From assembly GCA_025201705.1 (NCBI GenBank), contig MU617471.1, positions 1-12,500 on the forward strand: a stretch of DNA of 12,500 nt. The letters are read 5' to 3'. Positions 1-9,106 of this stretch are shown here, one piece after another. The stretch is from Dissophora ornata (Eukaryota > Mortierellomycota > Mortierellomycetes > Mortierellales > Mortierellaceae). The notes below the pieces were generated by a model. It saw only the letters and a program-made list of their open reading frames with translations. It made no database searches and was not told the DNA's origin. Every line of letters begins with the position of its first letter. Position 1 is the first letter of the stretch. Both the position numbers and the translations under genes were made by a program.

Positions 1-324
1 AAAAAAAAAAAAACGACTCCTTTGCCACTGAGCTCTTTTGTTTCGGGACGGGCTACTGACCACACGATGTGTGGAAATGGCAGGCTTTCCCGAGAACGCG
101 GCTACGCAGCGATGCGGATACTGCCTGGGAGAAACCTGCGCCGCAAGGGGAAGAGGATGGATACGGAACTGCGCATGGTATTTCGCGAATCGAGGTTCCT
201 GTTGAACAACAACACACGAGACACGATCAAGGTGACGCGAATACATCTGTAATTGACCACACAGCTGGCAGCTTTCCGCATTCGGCAATCTTGACTTTCT
301 CGACATTCAACAATTCATTGACAT

Positions 325-325
<1 letters not shown>

Positions 326-355
<30 letters not shown>
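326..355. repeat. (CA)15 microsatellite
   Basis: A perfect CA dinucleotide run of 30 nt lies about 100 nt upstream of the CC2D1-like start codon, probably inside the transcribed leader. Confidence 0.95.
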
Positions 356-359
<4 letters not shown>

Positions 360-362
360 CAC

Positions 363-398
363 ATTCATTCATTCATTCATTCAAAGAAACAAAGAAAC
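363..398. repeat. (ATTC)5 followed by (AAAGAAAC)2
   Basis: Five perfect ATTC units (363-382) are followed directly by two perfect AAAGAAAC units (383-398). Both sit just downstream of the CA run, so three different simple repeats lie within about 75 nt of leader. Confidence 0.9.
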
Positions 399-454
399 CA
401 AGGAGCTGCTAAACTCGCAAGCAAGAAAAAACACAAAACACAAACGCGACACAC

Positions 455-3400
455 ATGTTCAGCTGGAAGAAACAGAACCCGCCCTCGCAGCAGCGGCAGC
501 AGCGCCAAACGTCTGGCGCCACTGGCGACTACAGTGACCTCATTGCCCACGGCATGCACCTTGCCAATGAGGACATTGACCACGGCGACGGTGACGACGA
601 CATGGGTGAGGACCTGGACGAGGACCTTGGAGATGTTGACTTGGACGACCCAGAGCTTCTGGTAAGAGTGTATTCCAACACAGCTGGCAAAGGGGGGTTT
701 ATCCGCATTTGCTCCTGGAGCTTTGATATCTAACTCGAGTAGCAATTTGTTCATCCTGGGCGCGAAGGCTGAGCTGCAGGGATTGACTGGAGAAGCTCCA
801 GCACCAAGACCGAAACCCGCTGCAAGTCAGCCTCCTCCCAAGGCGCCAACACCAGCACCAGCACCAGCAATACCAGCACGGCAAACTTCCTTAGCGAAAC
901 CTCCATCCACGAATACTCGACCTCCAGCGCAATTGGCAAATAAACCCTCCCCGTCGACCACGCCCGCTGCGCCCGCATCACTAGCTGGTCTCGGTTTGGA
1001 TATTCAGGACGTGATGGAAGACAACGACGATGAAGAAGTGGAGCTTACCGAAGATGACTGGAACGATCCACACCTTTTGGTATGCACGTCTTTTGTTTGC
1101 TCTGTCGATTGTCATAGCGATGCTGTTGAGTGTATCCGAATCGCTTATACAAGTATGTGAATCTTACAGGCCCAGCTGCAGTCATTCGGCAGTCATGGAG
1201 AGCATCGCGATCAAAAAGCTCCAGCGGCAACAAGGACTGCGGCAGAAAGCGCAGTGAACACTGCCGACATTCCCACGATTACGCATGTGACACAGCCAAC
1301 ATCCCCTGCCACAGAGCCTGCTACTTTATCAGCAAGTAGTACGCAGCCCACATACGAGCGACAGCCTAATTCTGCAAGTTCATCTATGATTGCGATTCCA
1401 CCCAGTGACAATGCCTTCAACGACGAGGATATGGACGGAGATTCGTTTACGACAGAGCAGCAATCGGAAGAGCCAATGGCGTCGGGACAACACACTGCGT
1501 CATCTCCAAAGGGAGGAAGGTCCCCAAAGCGCTTGGAAGAAATCCCAAAAAAGAACGACGAGGACCTGTTGAAACTGCTGCAAAATCGCGAGTTGCAGTA
1601 CAAACGGGCAGCCCTGGAGGCTCATCGAGCCGGAAACATGGCGCTGGCTGGTGAACGAGTCAAAATGCTCAAGTCACTACAGTCATGGATTCGACTGGTA
1701 GAGGCTGGAGGCTTTCTGGACTTGGAACTATACCCGATCCCCGATGAACCACAACTGACAGTGACTAGCAATGCAACAAGTTCATCAGCATCAGCACCTT
1801 CAACTCAGCAATCAAAAGCTGCAGCACCAGCATCCGAGGCATACGCACCTCCAGTAGTGTCAGCTGCACCAGAAACTACAACCCATGTCTCCAACAGCAT
1901 CGCGGAAGCTTCGGCCGAGGACATGCGGAGTGGATCCACTGTCCGTGGATCTATTGCCGGAGGCATCGAATTCAAACAGCTAGCAGCAGATGATGACTTT
2001 AAAATTGTTTCCAATTCGGATGACGACACGTACGACATGTTGGAGTCGCAGCTCGAGTCGCAGATCAAGATGTGTACAACCACCTGCGCCTACTACTACC
2101 AGACAGGAGATAAGCAAACGGCCTTGGAGTTTCATAAACTGAACAAGATCTTTAAGACGGATCTTGTCTCTTTGCAGTCCTACCGGACACACCGCAAAAA
2201 GGCACCAGCTTTTCATTTCCAGGATGCGCGATTTGAAGTGGAAGTTGGATTCTATCAGGAGATTGGAATGAACGACCTGTCACTCAGCGTGGTTCGCGCA
2301 TGGGACCTTTCACACAAAGATGTGCAGCCGGCGGATATTGAGGCGTACGTCGCTTGGGATCTAGGATGGCCAACTGAGAACATGTCTGGCACTGGAAACG
2401 GGAAAGGTGCGACACCGACAGTGAAGCGGACATCCAAACCCGACTTTAACTACTCGAAAATGGTTGGCATTGAGCGCACGAGGGCCTTCCAGAGATTTGT
2501 TGAGAGGAGAAAGGTTACGTTTGAGGTATGGCACTACCGAGGTCTGCTTTGGAAGGACTATTTGATTGGCCGTGCCCAAGTCCCGCTGGTGTCGCTCATG
2601 AACCATTCGGAAATTCATGAGATTGTTCCTGTAAGTCTAAGGGTCAAGTATATTTTGCGCGACTTGATATTTTTCCATACCCTTACACGAAATCTATCCA
2701 ATCGTGTGTAGCTTTTGGACCCTACAACGCGACGAAACACTGGAGGAAAGATTGAGATCAAGATCCGCTTGCAGCGGCCTCTGTTGAAGCCGGAGATTGT
2801 AGTCAAGGAAGAAAAGTGGCTGGTCATTGACGAGTTCAATTCTGGAGGACTGGGCTTCCCAACACCTGTTGCAGCAACAACGACTCCATCCCGCGCAACA
2901 GCCAGTCCTGTCACTGGAAAAGCAGGAACGCCTGCCAGCAAACCCAATAAACCGAATGCTACGCCAGCTCCACCTGTCAGTCGCGCTGCTCCTACAGCAG
3001 CTCCTGCAGCAACAGTTCCAGCATCAGCAGCACACGTCCCAACTAAACAGACGGCAGTGTCTGCAAGCACATCGGCAGCAGCTGCGCCAAAGGTCTCTGC
3101 AGCTGCACCGGCCCCTGCGGCTACCGCTGCTGCCGGGGATTCAGAAGAAAGTGAATCGGACAAGGCATTGAACGAATTGAACAAGTATGAAGATCGATCC
3201 ACCACGTGTCTTACAACTGGATTACAGAGTTTTGCGCTATCACGTAGTAATCACAAAATCTGTTGCCTTCTATTATAGTGTTGATTTGTTGGTATCCAAC
3301 ATGGTCCTGGAGCAAGAGATCCAGCAAGCTCAGCAGATGATCCACGACGCCCGTGCTGTTGGCAACAACGATAGTGCAGAGGAATATCAGGATCGACTAA

Positions 3401-3642
3401 CACAGCTCGAGATTAAGATGAAGCTACTTGTCATCCAGGTACAGACGGGACGGCTGACGATGGATATGTACTGCCAGGCGGTCAATGCACGGATTGCGAA
3501 GGATAAGAAGCTGGCAGTTGAGTTTAAGAGGCTGGGCATGTTACCCGAGGCCAAGAGAGCTTTGGCTAGGTTCAAGACTATGGCGCAGGAGATGAAGGAG
3601 GTAGAGGAGGCGATGGCGGCGCAGGGAGAAGACGAAGAGTAG
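455..3642 (+). CDS. CC2D1: CC2D1/Lgd-like protein (DM14 and C2 domains)
   Basis: Exons by my reading are 455-661, 768-1079, 1170-2630, 2712-3184 and 3279-3642 (TAG), giving 938 residues; introns are 81-106 nt with donors GTAAGA, GTATGC, GTAAGT and GTATGA. The first acceptor (AAG at 765-767) was chosen because it restores a DPELL-AELQ motif. Two DM14-type helical hairpins are visible at about residues 304-367 and 459-521, followed by a C2-like beta domain at about 523-702 that contains the VEVGFYQEIGMNDLSLSVV stretch. A Pro/Ala/Thr-rich linker (about 710-805) leads to a conserved helical C-terminus (819-938). In animals CC2D1A/B and fly Lgd bind ESCRT-III CHMP4/Shrub through DM14 domains and act at endosomes; the same role here is inferred. 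Animal members usually have four DM14 domains, whereas I see two plus shorter acidic DPxLL motifs. Splice sites are not experimentally supported. Confidence 0.85.
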
Positions 3643-4062
3643 CATGGACGTCACCCGGTTCGGTGTTCTGCAATACAAGATATAATGGACACGATCGTGC
3701 GCTAACACCACACAGGGCACAGCGAAATCGAGGTTCATTAGGGAGCATATTAGCATAGAATGGCATAAGCATGTGGCTAATTTGTGTGTAGAATAAACCC
3801 TCACCCAATGGACCAATCCGGAATAGCAACGCGAGAGAACGAACGGGACGGGACAGGTGGGACATTTGCTCATAATTAAAAAACCTTGTATTCGCCCAAG
3901 TTGTTGTTGTGCCCAAGCTCATCTCTTCCATCCACCAGCACAAGCATCCACAAGGACATCATCAGGAGTAGGCCGTGAGCCGCGATTCTCTGCTCGCCCC
4001 CCTTTCCGTCTTTTCTTTTCCCCCTTGCCTTTCGATTTGCTCAAAGCGTATACGCTCCGCAT
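3643..4062 (+). promoter_or_regulatory. CC2D1 3' UTR and Cep57-like promoter/leader
   Basis: The left part holds the 3' untranslated region of the CC2D1-like gene, with an AATAAA at 3792. The right part should hold the promoter and leader of the next gene. A pyrimidine-dominated tract lies at about 3986-4039, just before the ATG at 4063, and there is no ATG between about 3771 and 4062. CT-rich tracts near the start site are common in fungal promoters. No gene is visible in this stretch. Confidence 0.5.
3792..3797 (+). terminator. Polyadenylation signal AATAAA
   Basis: An exact AATAAA lies 150 nt after the CC2D1-like stop codon, a plausible distance for a fungal 3' UTR. Confidence 0.55.
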
Positions 4063-7000
4063 ATGTCTGCTCTCAATGGGATCCAGGGCATGGGCGGCCC
4101 TGGGCATGTCCATCCTGCATACGATGAGCACGGACAGCACAGCGAAACACACAGGCATAAACAACAGCAGCAACAACAGCAGCAGTATACAAATGGATTA
4201 CCGACACAGGATAGCTACATGCCGTCTTTGGGTCATCATCGGGACCGTCCAGGATTGCAGCAACCACAGGAACGAATCAAACGCAAGATCTCGAGCAGGG
4301 AATTCACCGCTCCAAGCACGCATGGGACCCGTCCATTGAATGGTGTGTCTCGGCAAATCAGCTCCTCCATGTACTCGCAGGATTCACCGCAGCACCAAGC
4401 GGATTCCGTGAGGCGCCAGGACCAACAGCAACAAAAGCAGCAGCTGCATCATGGCTATGCACAGAACCAGCCCCTTGACAGCTTTGACTTTCAACAAGGG
4501 ACTCAGCAGCGTCTGAGTGAACGATACGCGCGTACCTACGAGATCAAACAGGACATGATCGCTGATGAAGGGAGCAAGCGGGACCCACAGACGGAGAGGA
4601 AGGACTATCGGACCAATGATCGCTTGACTCCGACATCAGAGAGACCCGTGAACGGATATCGGGAACAGGATGAAGATCATCCTCGAGCTGAGAGTGTCTT
4701 TTCCAAGTGGACGCCTGCTCTATATGGACGAGATACTCATGGCCGCGATCATGATCGACACCCGCCAGCACAGGTTGACAGCAAAAAGGGCGGGTTTTTG
4801 ACCATCAGAGATATCCTGGACAATCGAGATATCAGGAATCAGATATCGGAGCTACGGCGGTCTCAGAACGAACAGGATCGCGCCTCGACTGTTCAGAGCA
4901 GGGGACCACACGAGAGTGAATACACACCGTCTTCAGCCGCAATAACTACGCACCACTCTAACCATAAGCTGAATCAGAAGCGGGAGGAGCCGGCGGCGAT
5001 GATGGATGGCACGGCAAGGATAACTCGCAAGGATAGCGGCGCGTCAGATCTATACACGGACAGGTCTCCCATGGAGAGAAATTTCCGTGGTGAAAGCCAG
5101 GTAATTTGCATGGAGCTTGGTTGTCAGTGTGCTCTTATTGGGATTAATGACAATAGACTGAATGCCTGTTTGCGTACACCGTGATTAGGCGTCAGGGTTT
5201 GCTACGATAGACCCATCCAGGCGATCACCGTTGATACGCCAGTATACTGCCACTAGCAACAACAGCAACATCGGTCCAGGCGACTACAGACACGCATTGC
5301 CATCTGAGCGACAGCGACGTGAATTATACCACTCATCATATTCACCATCAGATTTCTCGCACGGCGAGGGTCAGGATGATGACGACGAGAAGCAGGATGA
5401 GGATGAGGATGAAGGAGAACATGAGCAGGATACCGTCGAGTTAACACGAACTATTCGTCCTGGAAAGCCAAATGTACCAGTGGCACCGGTACCGGCACCG
5501 ATAACCCCACCATCCCTCTCACCTCGCCAATCCTCAGCACCTTCAACCACCGGCCAAGATACACACTTAAACCCTCAAACAGCCCAGTCTAGCAAAATCA
5601 AGGATGATCGTCAACGTCGCAATGATAATCCTGGGTACGGCGGCGGTGATATTTCGTTTGAACGGGAAGTGGCGATTGCACGCGCCAAGCGTGAGCTCGG
5701 GGCATCGGCCGATAAGCGCACTATCACTGCTATTGGTGCTACTGCAGGGCCGAGCACCGCTCAGACAGCAAGCATACCCAGCGGGTCAGTGGCACCCTCC
5801 GTAGCGACTACGAGTAGATTGGATCATGGCAGGGATTTGGCTTTGGAGGACTTAGAACCGCCTACAAAGTACAATTTTGGAGCAAGGCCGGCACAGCAAG
5901 GACATTCACAGCAGCAACAGAAACAGCGGCAGGCAATGGCACGACAGCAGTTGCTATCCACAGCTGCAGATTTGGCGCAGCTAGATATTGTTACTGGACA
6001 GGAGGATAGGTTCCTGGAACTTGCTGGGTCACTGGGTGAAGGCCAAGGTTCGTTACATTATGAGCTTTGAGAACTTGTTGTTTTGTTTGCTCTTTTTCTA
6101 AACTTTGGAGGAATTGTATGTCAACTAAAACGCGACCCCTTCTACGGCTTTTACCGTTTAGCTGTGTCATCAGTTCTTGGAACTTTGAAGGCGATGATCC
6201 GACAGCTCAAGAGCGAAAAGAAGGCGTCTATAAGGGATAACAAAAAGCTGCAAAAGGATCTTCAAAAGAAAGAGAGGGAGTTGGAGCGCACGCGAAAGGC
6301 GAATGAGAAACTTTCGACTCGACAGAAAGAGTCGAGATTGGGCAAGGAGCGTGTATCGTCTTCATCGCCATCATCGCACATGGTCGGTCGCCATATACCT
6401 TTAGAGGAGAGAGAACAAGAGTCCCGAAAGGATGGAGTTCAACGAGAGAAGGATAGGGCGGAGAGGAATTTGCATGCTCTCCAAGGTCGGATAGATGCGT
6501 TGGAGGCGCAGAGAATCGCGATGCAGAGGCAGGAGAGGAAGCGCGCGGAAGAGGAGGCGGATTTACTGTTTCTACTGGATTCTGGAGATGGTGATGACGA
6601 CGGTGAGGATGACGATGAGAACAGCGATTCTGAAAGTGAAAGCGAGAGTGAGAGTGAAGAGAGTGATCCTGAGGAGCGAGACCAAACTGCACTGCGAACA
6701 AATAGACATGATGCAATTTCTGGGAGTACCCGGGATATGGCATCATCGTCTCGAGGGCAGCGGAGTTTGTCTGCAAAGAGACGTGCAGCGGGAAAGACCT
6801 CCTCGAACTCGCCCTCCCGAGCGAGAAGTGGGCGGAAAAATCGTACACAACCAAACGACCGTACTGAGCCTCTAAACTCTTTGGGGCAAGAGCTACGATC
6901 AAAAACCGAGCGCAAGGTCATGCGATCAAAGTCTGCTAGTCCAGAAACACGCCGCATCGTCGAAAAGGTGGAGGAGGTCCATATTCATCATCACGTTCAC

Positions 7001-8906
7001 TACGGAGGGGAAAAGGACACGTCTTCACCGTCGTCTTCTCGATCGCGGCCTTTACTTGATACTGAGCGAAGGGCACTTCACCGCGATGATGCCGAATTTG
7101 GGATCCCGGAGGATGCGCACCGCTTGAGCGCGGGATCTGCGTTCAGATCCCAAAGGGGCCGATCGGTTACACAGGAACTCCTGGACATACCACCTTCAGC
7201 TTCCAGGAACCCACTCAGTCGGTCACTGCCAGGTCAGAGATCACACGCTGCGGAACGACATGCGGAGGGAGCTCTGGTCGAACCCCAACAGCAACTGCAT
7301 CAGAAGATGTCCCAACCCCGTCGGCAACACACAGACCCTAGTATTCGGGCTGTAAGCGGATTGGAGACAGTTCCGCAAAATGAACAGAGGCCCGGGATAT
7401 TGCTTTCCCAAGCTCTGGCCCTAGATGACGACGCAGAAGGGTACCAGCCATTCCGGATTCGTTCGATCGGGGCTCCTAAAAGTCGCATCCAAGAACTGAC
7501 CGCAGCGTTGACGGTAAGTACCTCACAATACTGGCACCATGCCTCTTTCGATTGAAGTGTCAAACGCTACCTTTACTGACTAACGTCTGATGTTTATATA
7601 GAATCCGGCATTGAAGCAAAAGACGTTCTCGATCGACTTGCAACGAATCTTGTCGTTGCTCAAGACGCACGATCCAAGAAGGTGCACTGTCTGTTGCAAT
7701 GGCGGCACTAGCGATAGCCAAGACCACGATAATCTTCATCATCACCACCACCACCAACAACATTCGCAGGAACGCGACGGACGACAGCAAACATCCTTGA
7801 AGATTAGTGGTAAGCCCGTCGTGATTCGACAAAGGCGAACCGAGGACGTGGGGTTGCATCGCTCTTCCACTGGCACCGCTGCTCCCACTACTTCTTCGCA
7901 GAGAAAAGTTGTTGACTCTGACTCTGATTCGGCGGAATTTCCATTGACTCCAGCAATGGGCAATAATGTCGCTGGTCCTTCAGAACGTGAACACCGCGTG
8001 AGCCACCACCGTGACAAAGCATCTAGCCAGAGGAAACAGCAGCAGCAGCAGCGAAAGCTACCAGGAGAAAAAGGAAAAGAGCCACTGCGACAGGAGATCG
8101 CCAAGGACGATAACGACGCGAAAGATGAAAACAAAGACGAGGATCAAACTCCCGAACAGAAACTGCAAGTTGTCTTGACAGAGTTGGAAAAGGAGGTCCA
8201 GCAGCTGCGGAGATCTTATTTTGAGCTATCCAAGGATCTGGAGACATTGGGGTGCTCATCGTCCGGTGCCGGCGATACGGAAGAAGGGAATAGTAGCACT
8301 GGTGGCACGAAAGCTACCAAGACTGCAAAGTCGGAGAAGAGACCCGAGATTCTCAAGGAACAACTGCGGCAGAAGACGATGATCCGGGAGCAACTGCAGC
8401 AGGTGGCAGACAGCTTGGCGGAGAAGGCGGATGTAATACTGAGACTGCAGGAACGCTACATGCAGCAGCGAGAGCAGCACATACGGGAGGGGGAGAAGGG
8501 CAAGAAGACGAGTCACTCAGGAGAAGCCCGCAGGAGCAGCAGCAAGGTCAGACATGATAACAAAGCTGAGAGCACGACCATCAAGGGTAAAATGTCGACA
8601 AGAACCACGTCTTTCATGGACAGCGCCGGTGGCACACGCCATCGCGGTGATGGAATTGACAATGGTGATGAGGAAAAGAAGAGGCAGCAAAGAGAGAAGG
8701 ATGAGGAGGATACTGATGGTCGGGATGATACCCAGGACACTGCTCGACCACAGAAGGAGCAGCGACGTCGAGCCAACGATAACAATGACGATAACGACCA
8801 TGATAATGCAGAGCTAGGCGACGAGCAACGCGAGAAGAAGTTGAAGGAGCCAGAGGGATATCGACATCGACATGCGAATGGGTTCCGAGTGCCAAAGATC
8901 CGCTAA
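4063..8906 (+). CDS. Cep57/Ppc89-like coiled-coil spindle pole protein
   Basis: Proposed exons are 4063-5100, 5189-6047, 6162-7513 and 7602-8906 (TAA), about 1517 residues. The third intron is clear: GTAAGT donor, CTGACTAAC branch and TAG acceptor. The first acceptor and the second intron's boundaries are less certain. The N-terminus is Gln-rich (Q34-41) with a conserved-looking helix at about 245-268 (FLTIRDILDN). A basic coiled coil at about 637-684 resembles the centrosome-localisation coil of Cep57/Ppc89, and a second coil lies at 718-768. An acidic Ser/Glu/Asp tract spans about 774-806 and a VHIHHHVHY motif about 905-913. Near 1096-1115 there is a leucine-rich helix ending in RRCTVCC. 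Paired coils at 1268-1300 and 1330-1376, ending in LAEKADVILRLQERY, resemble the Cep57 microtubule-binding region. The family anchors at centrosomes or spindle pole bodies; that role here is inferred. Confidence 0.7.
4162..4185 (+). repeat. CAG/CAA run encoding polyglutamine
   Basis: Eight consecutive CAA/CAG codons encode Q34-Q41 of the Cep57-like protein. The mixture of CAA and CAG would limit slippage compared with a pure triplet run. Confidence 0.85.
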
Positions 8907-9106
8907 ATTCTCTTGCAGACCCACTCAAAAAACGCCATCAGAATGCGGGGCCATCATGACACACGCACATACAAAACCACATGTAAACTACATAATAAAA
9001 ACACACGAGTGCGTCTTTTGGCATTATTGATGGTACTGGCGATCATTGTCCTACGTATTTCATTATGTTTAGAAAGGCTGCTCCAAAGCGAACATGATCG
9101 ACATGT
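8907..9106. other. Convergent intergenic region
   Basis: Only 200 nt separate the stop codon of the Cep57-like gene (plus strand) from that of the NASP-like gene (minus strand). The two 3' UTRs must abut or overlap here. A plus-strand AATAAA lies at 8994. On the minus strand only a variant AATAAT (ATTATT on the plus strand at 9023-9028) was found. No gene is visible. Confidence 0.7.
8994..8999 (+). terminator. Polyadenylation signal AATAAA
   Basis: An exact AATAAA lies 88 nt after the Cep57-like stop codon and is the likely 3' processing signal for that transcript. Confidence 0.55.

Larger units (their letters stand above)
1..454 (+). promoter_or_regulatory. Upstream region and 5' leader of the CC2D1-like gene
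   Basis: No gene could be supported in this stretch. It opens with a run of 13 A, followed by about 240 nt of mixed composition holding small open frames that match nothing I recognise. From about 300 to 454 the plus strand becomes rich in A and C and poor in G, and it carries three adjacent simple repeats. No ATG occurs between about 178 and the start codon at 455, which fits a 5' untranslated leader and supports that start. No clear TATA box was seen. The 3' end of an upstream gene in positions 1-250 cannot be excluded. Confidence 0.5.

Noticed and set aside
326..398. CRISPR-like or telomeric array
   Set aside because: The repeats are 2-8 nt microsatellites without spacers and do not match a known telomere unit.
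69..665. A 198-codon plus-strand open frame over the leader and exon 1
   Set aside because: It is made largely of translated simple repeats (Thr-His runs from the CA tract) and overlaps CC2D1 exon 1 in another frame; no recognisable domain.
377..754. Minus-strand 125-codon frame opposite CC2D1 exon 1
   Set aside because: Shadow of the acidic coding exon: Asp/Glu codons read as Val/Leu-rich on the other strand. No independent support.
2615..3205. Minus-strand 196-codon Ala/Val/Gly-rich frame
   Set aside because: Antisense of the Pro/Ala/Thr linker in CC2D1 exon 4; composition explains the open frame.
6228..6957. Overlapping long minus-strand frames
   Set aside because: They are reverse readings of the charged coiled-coil and Ser/Glu/Asp tract of the Cep57-like gene.
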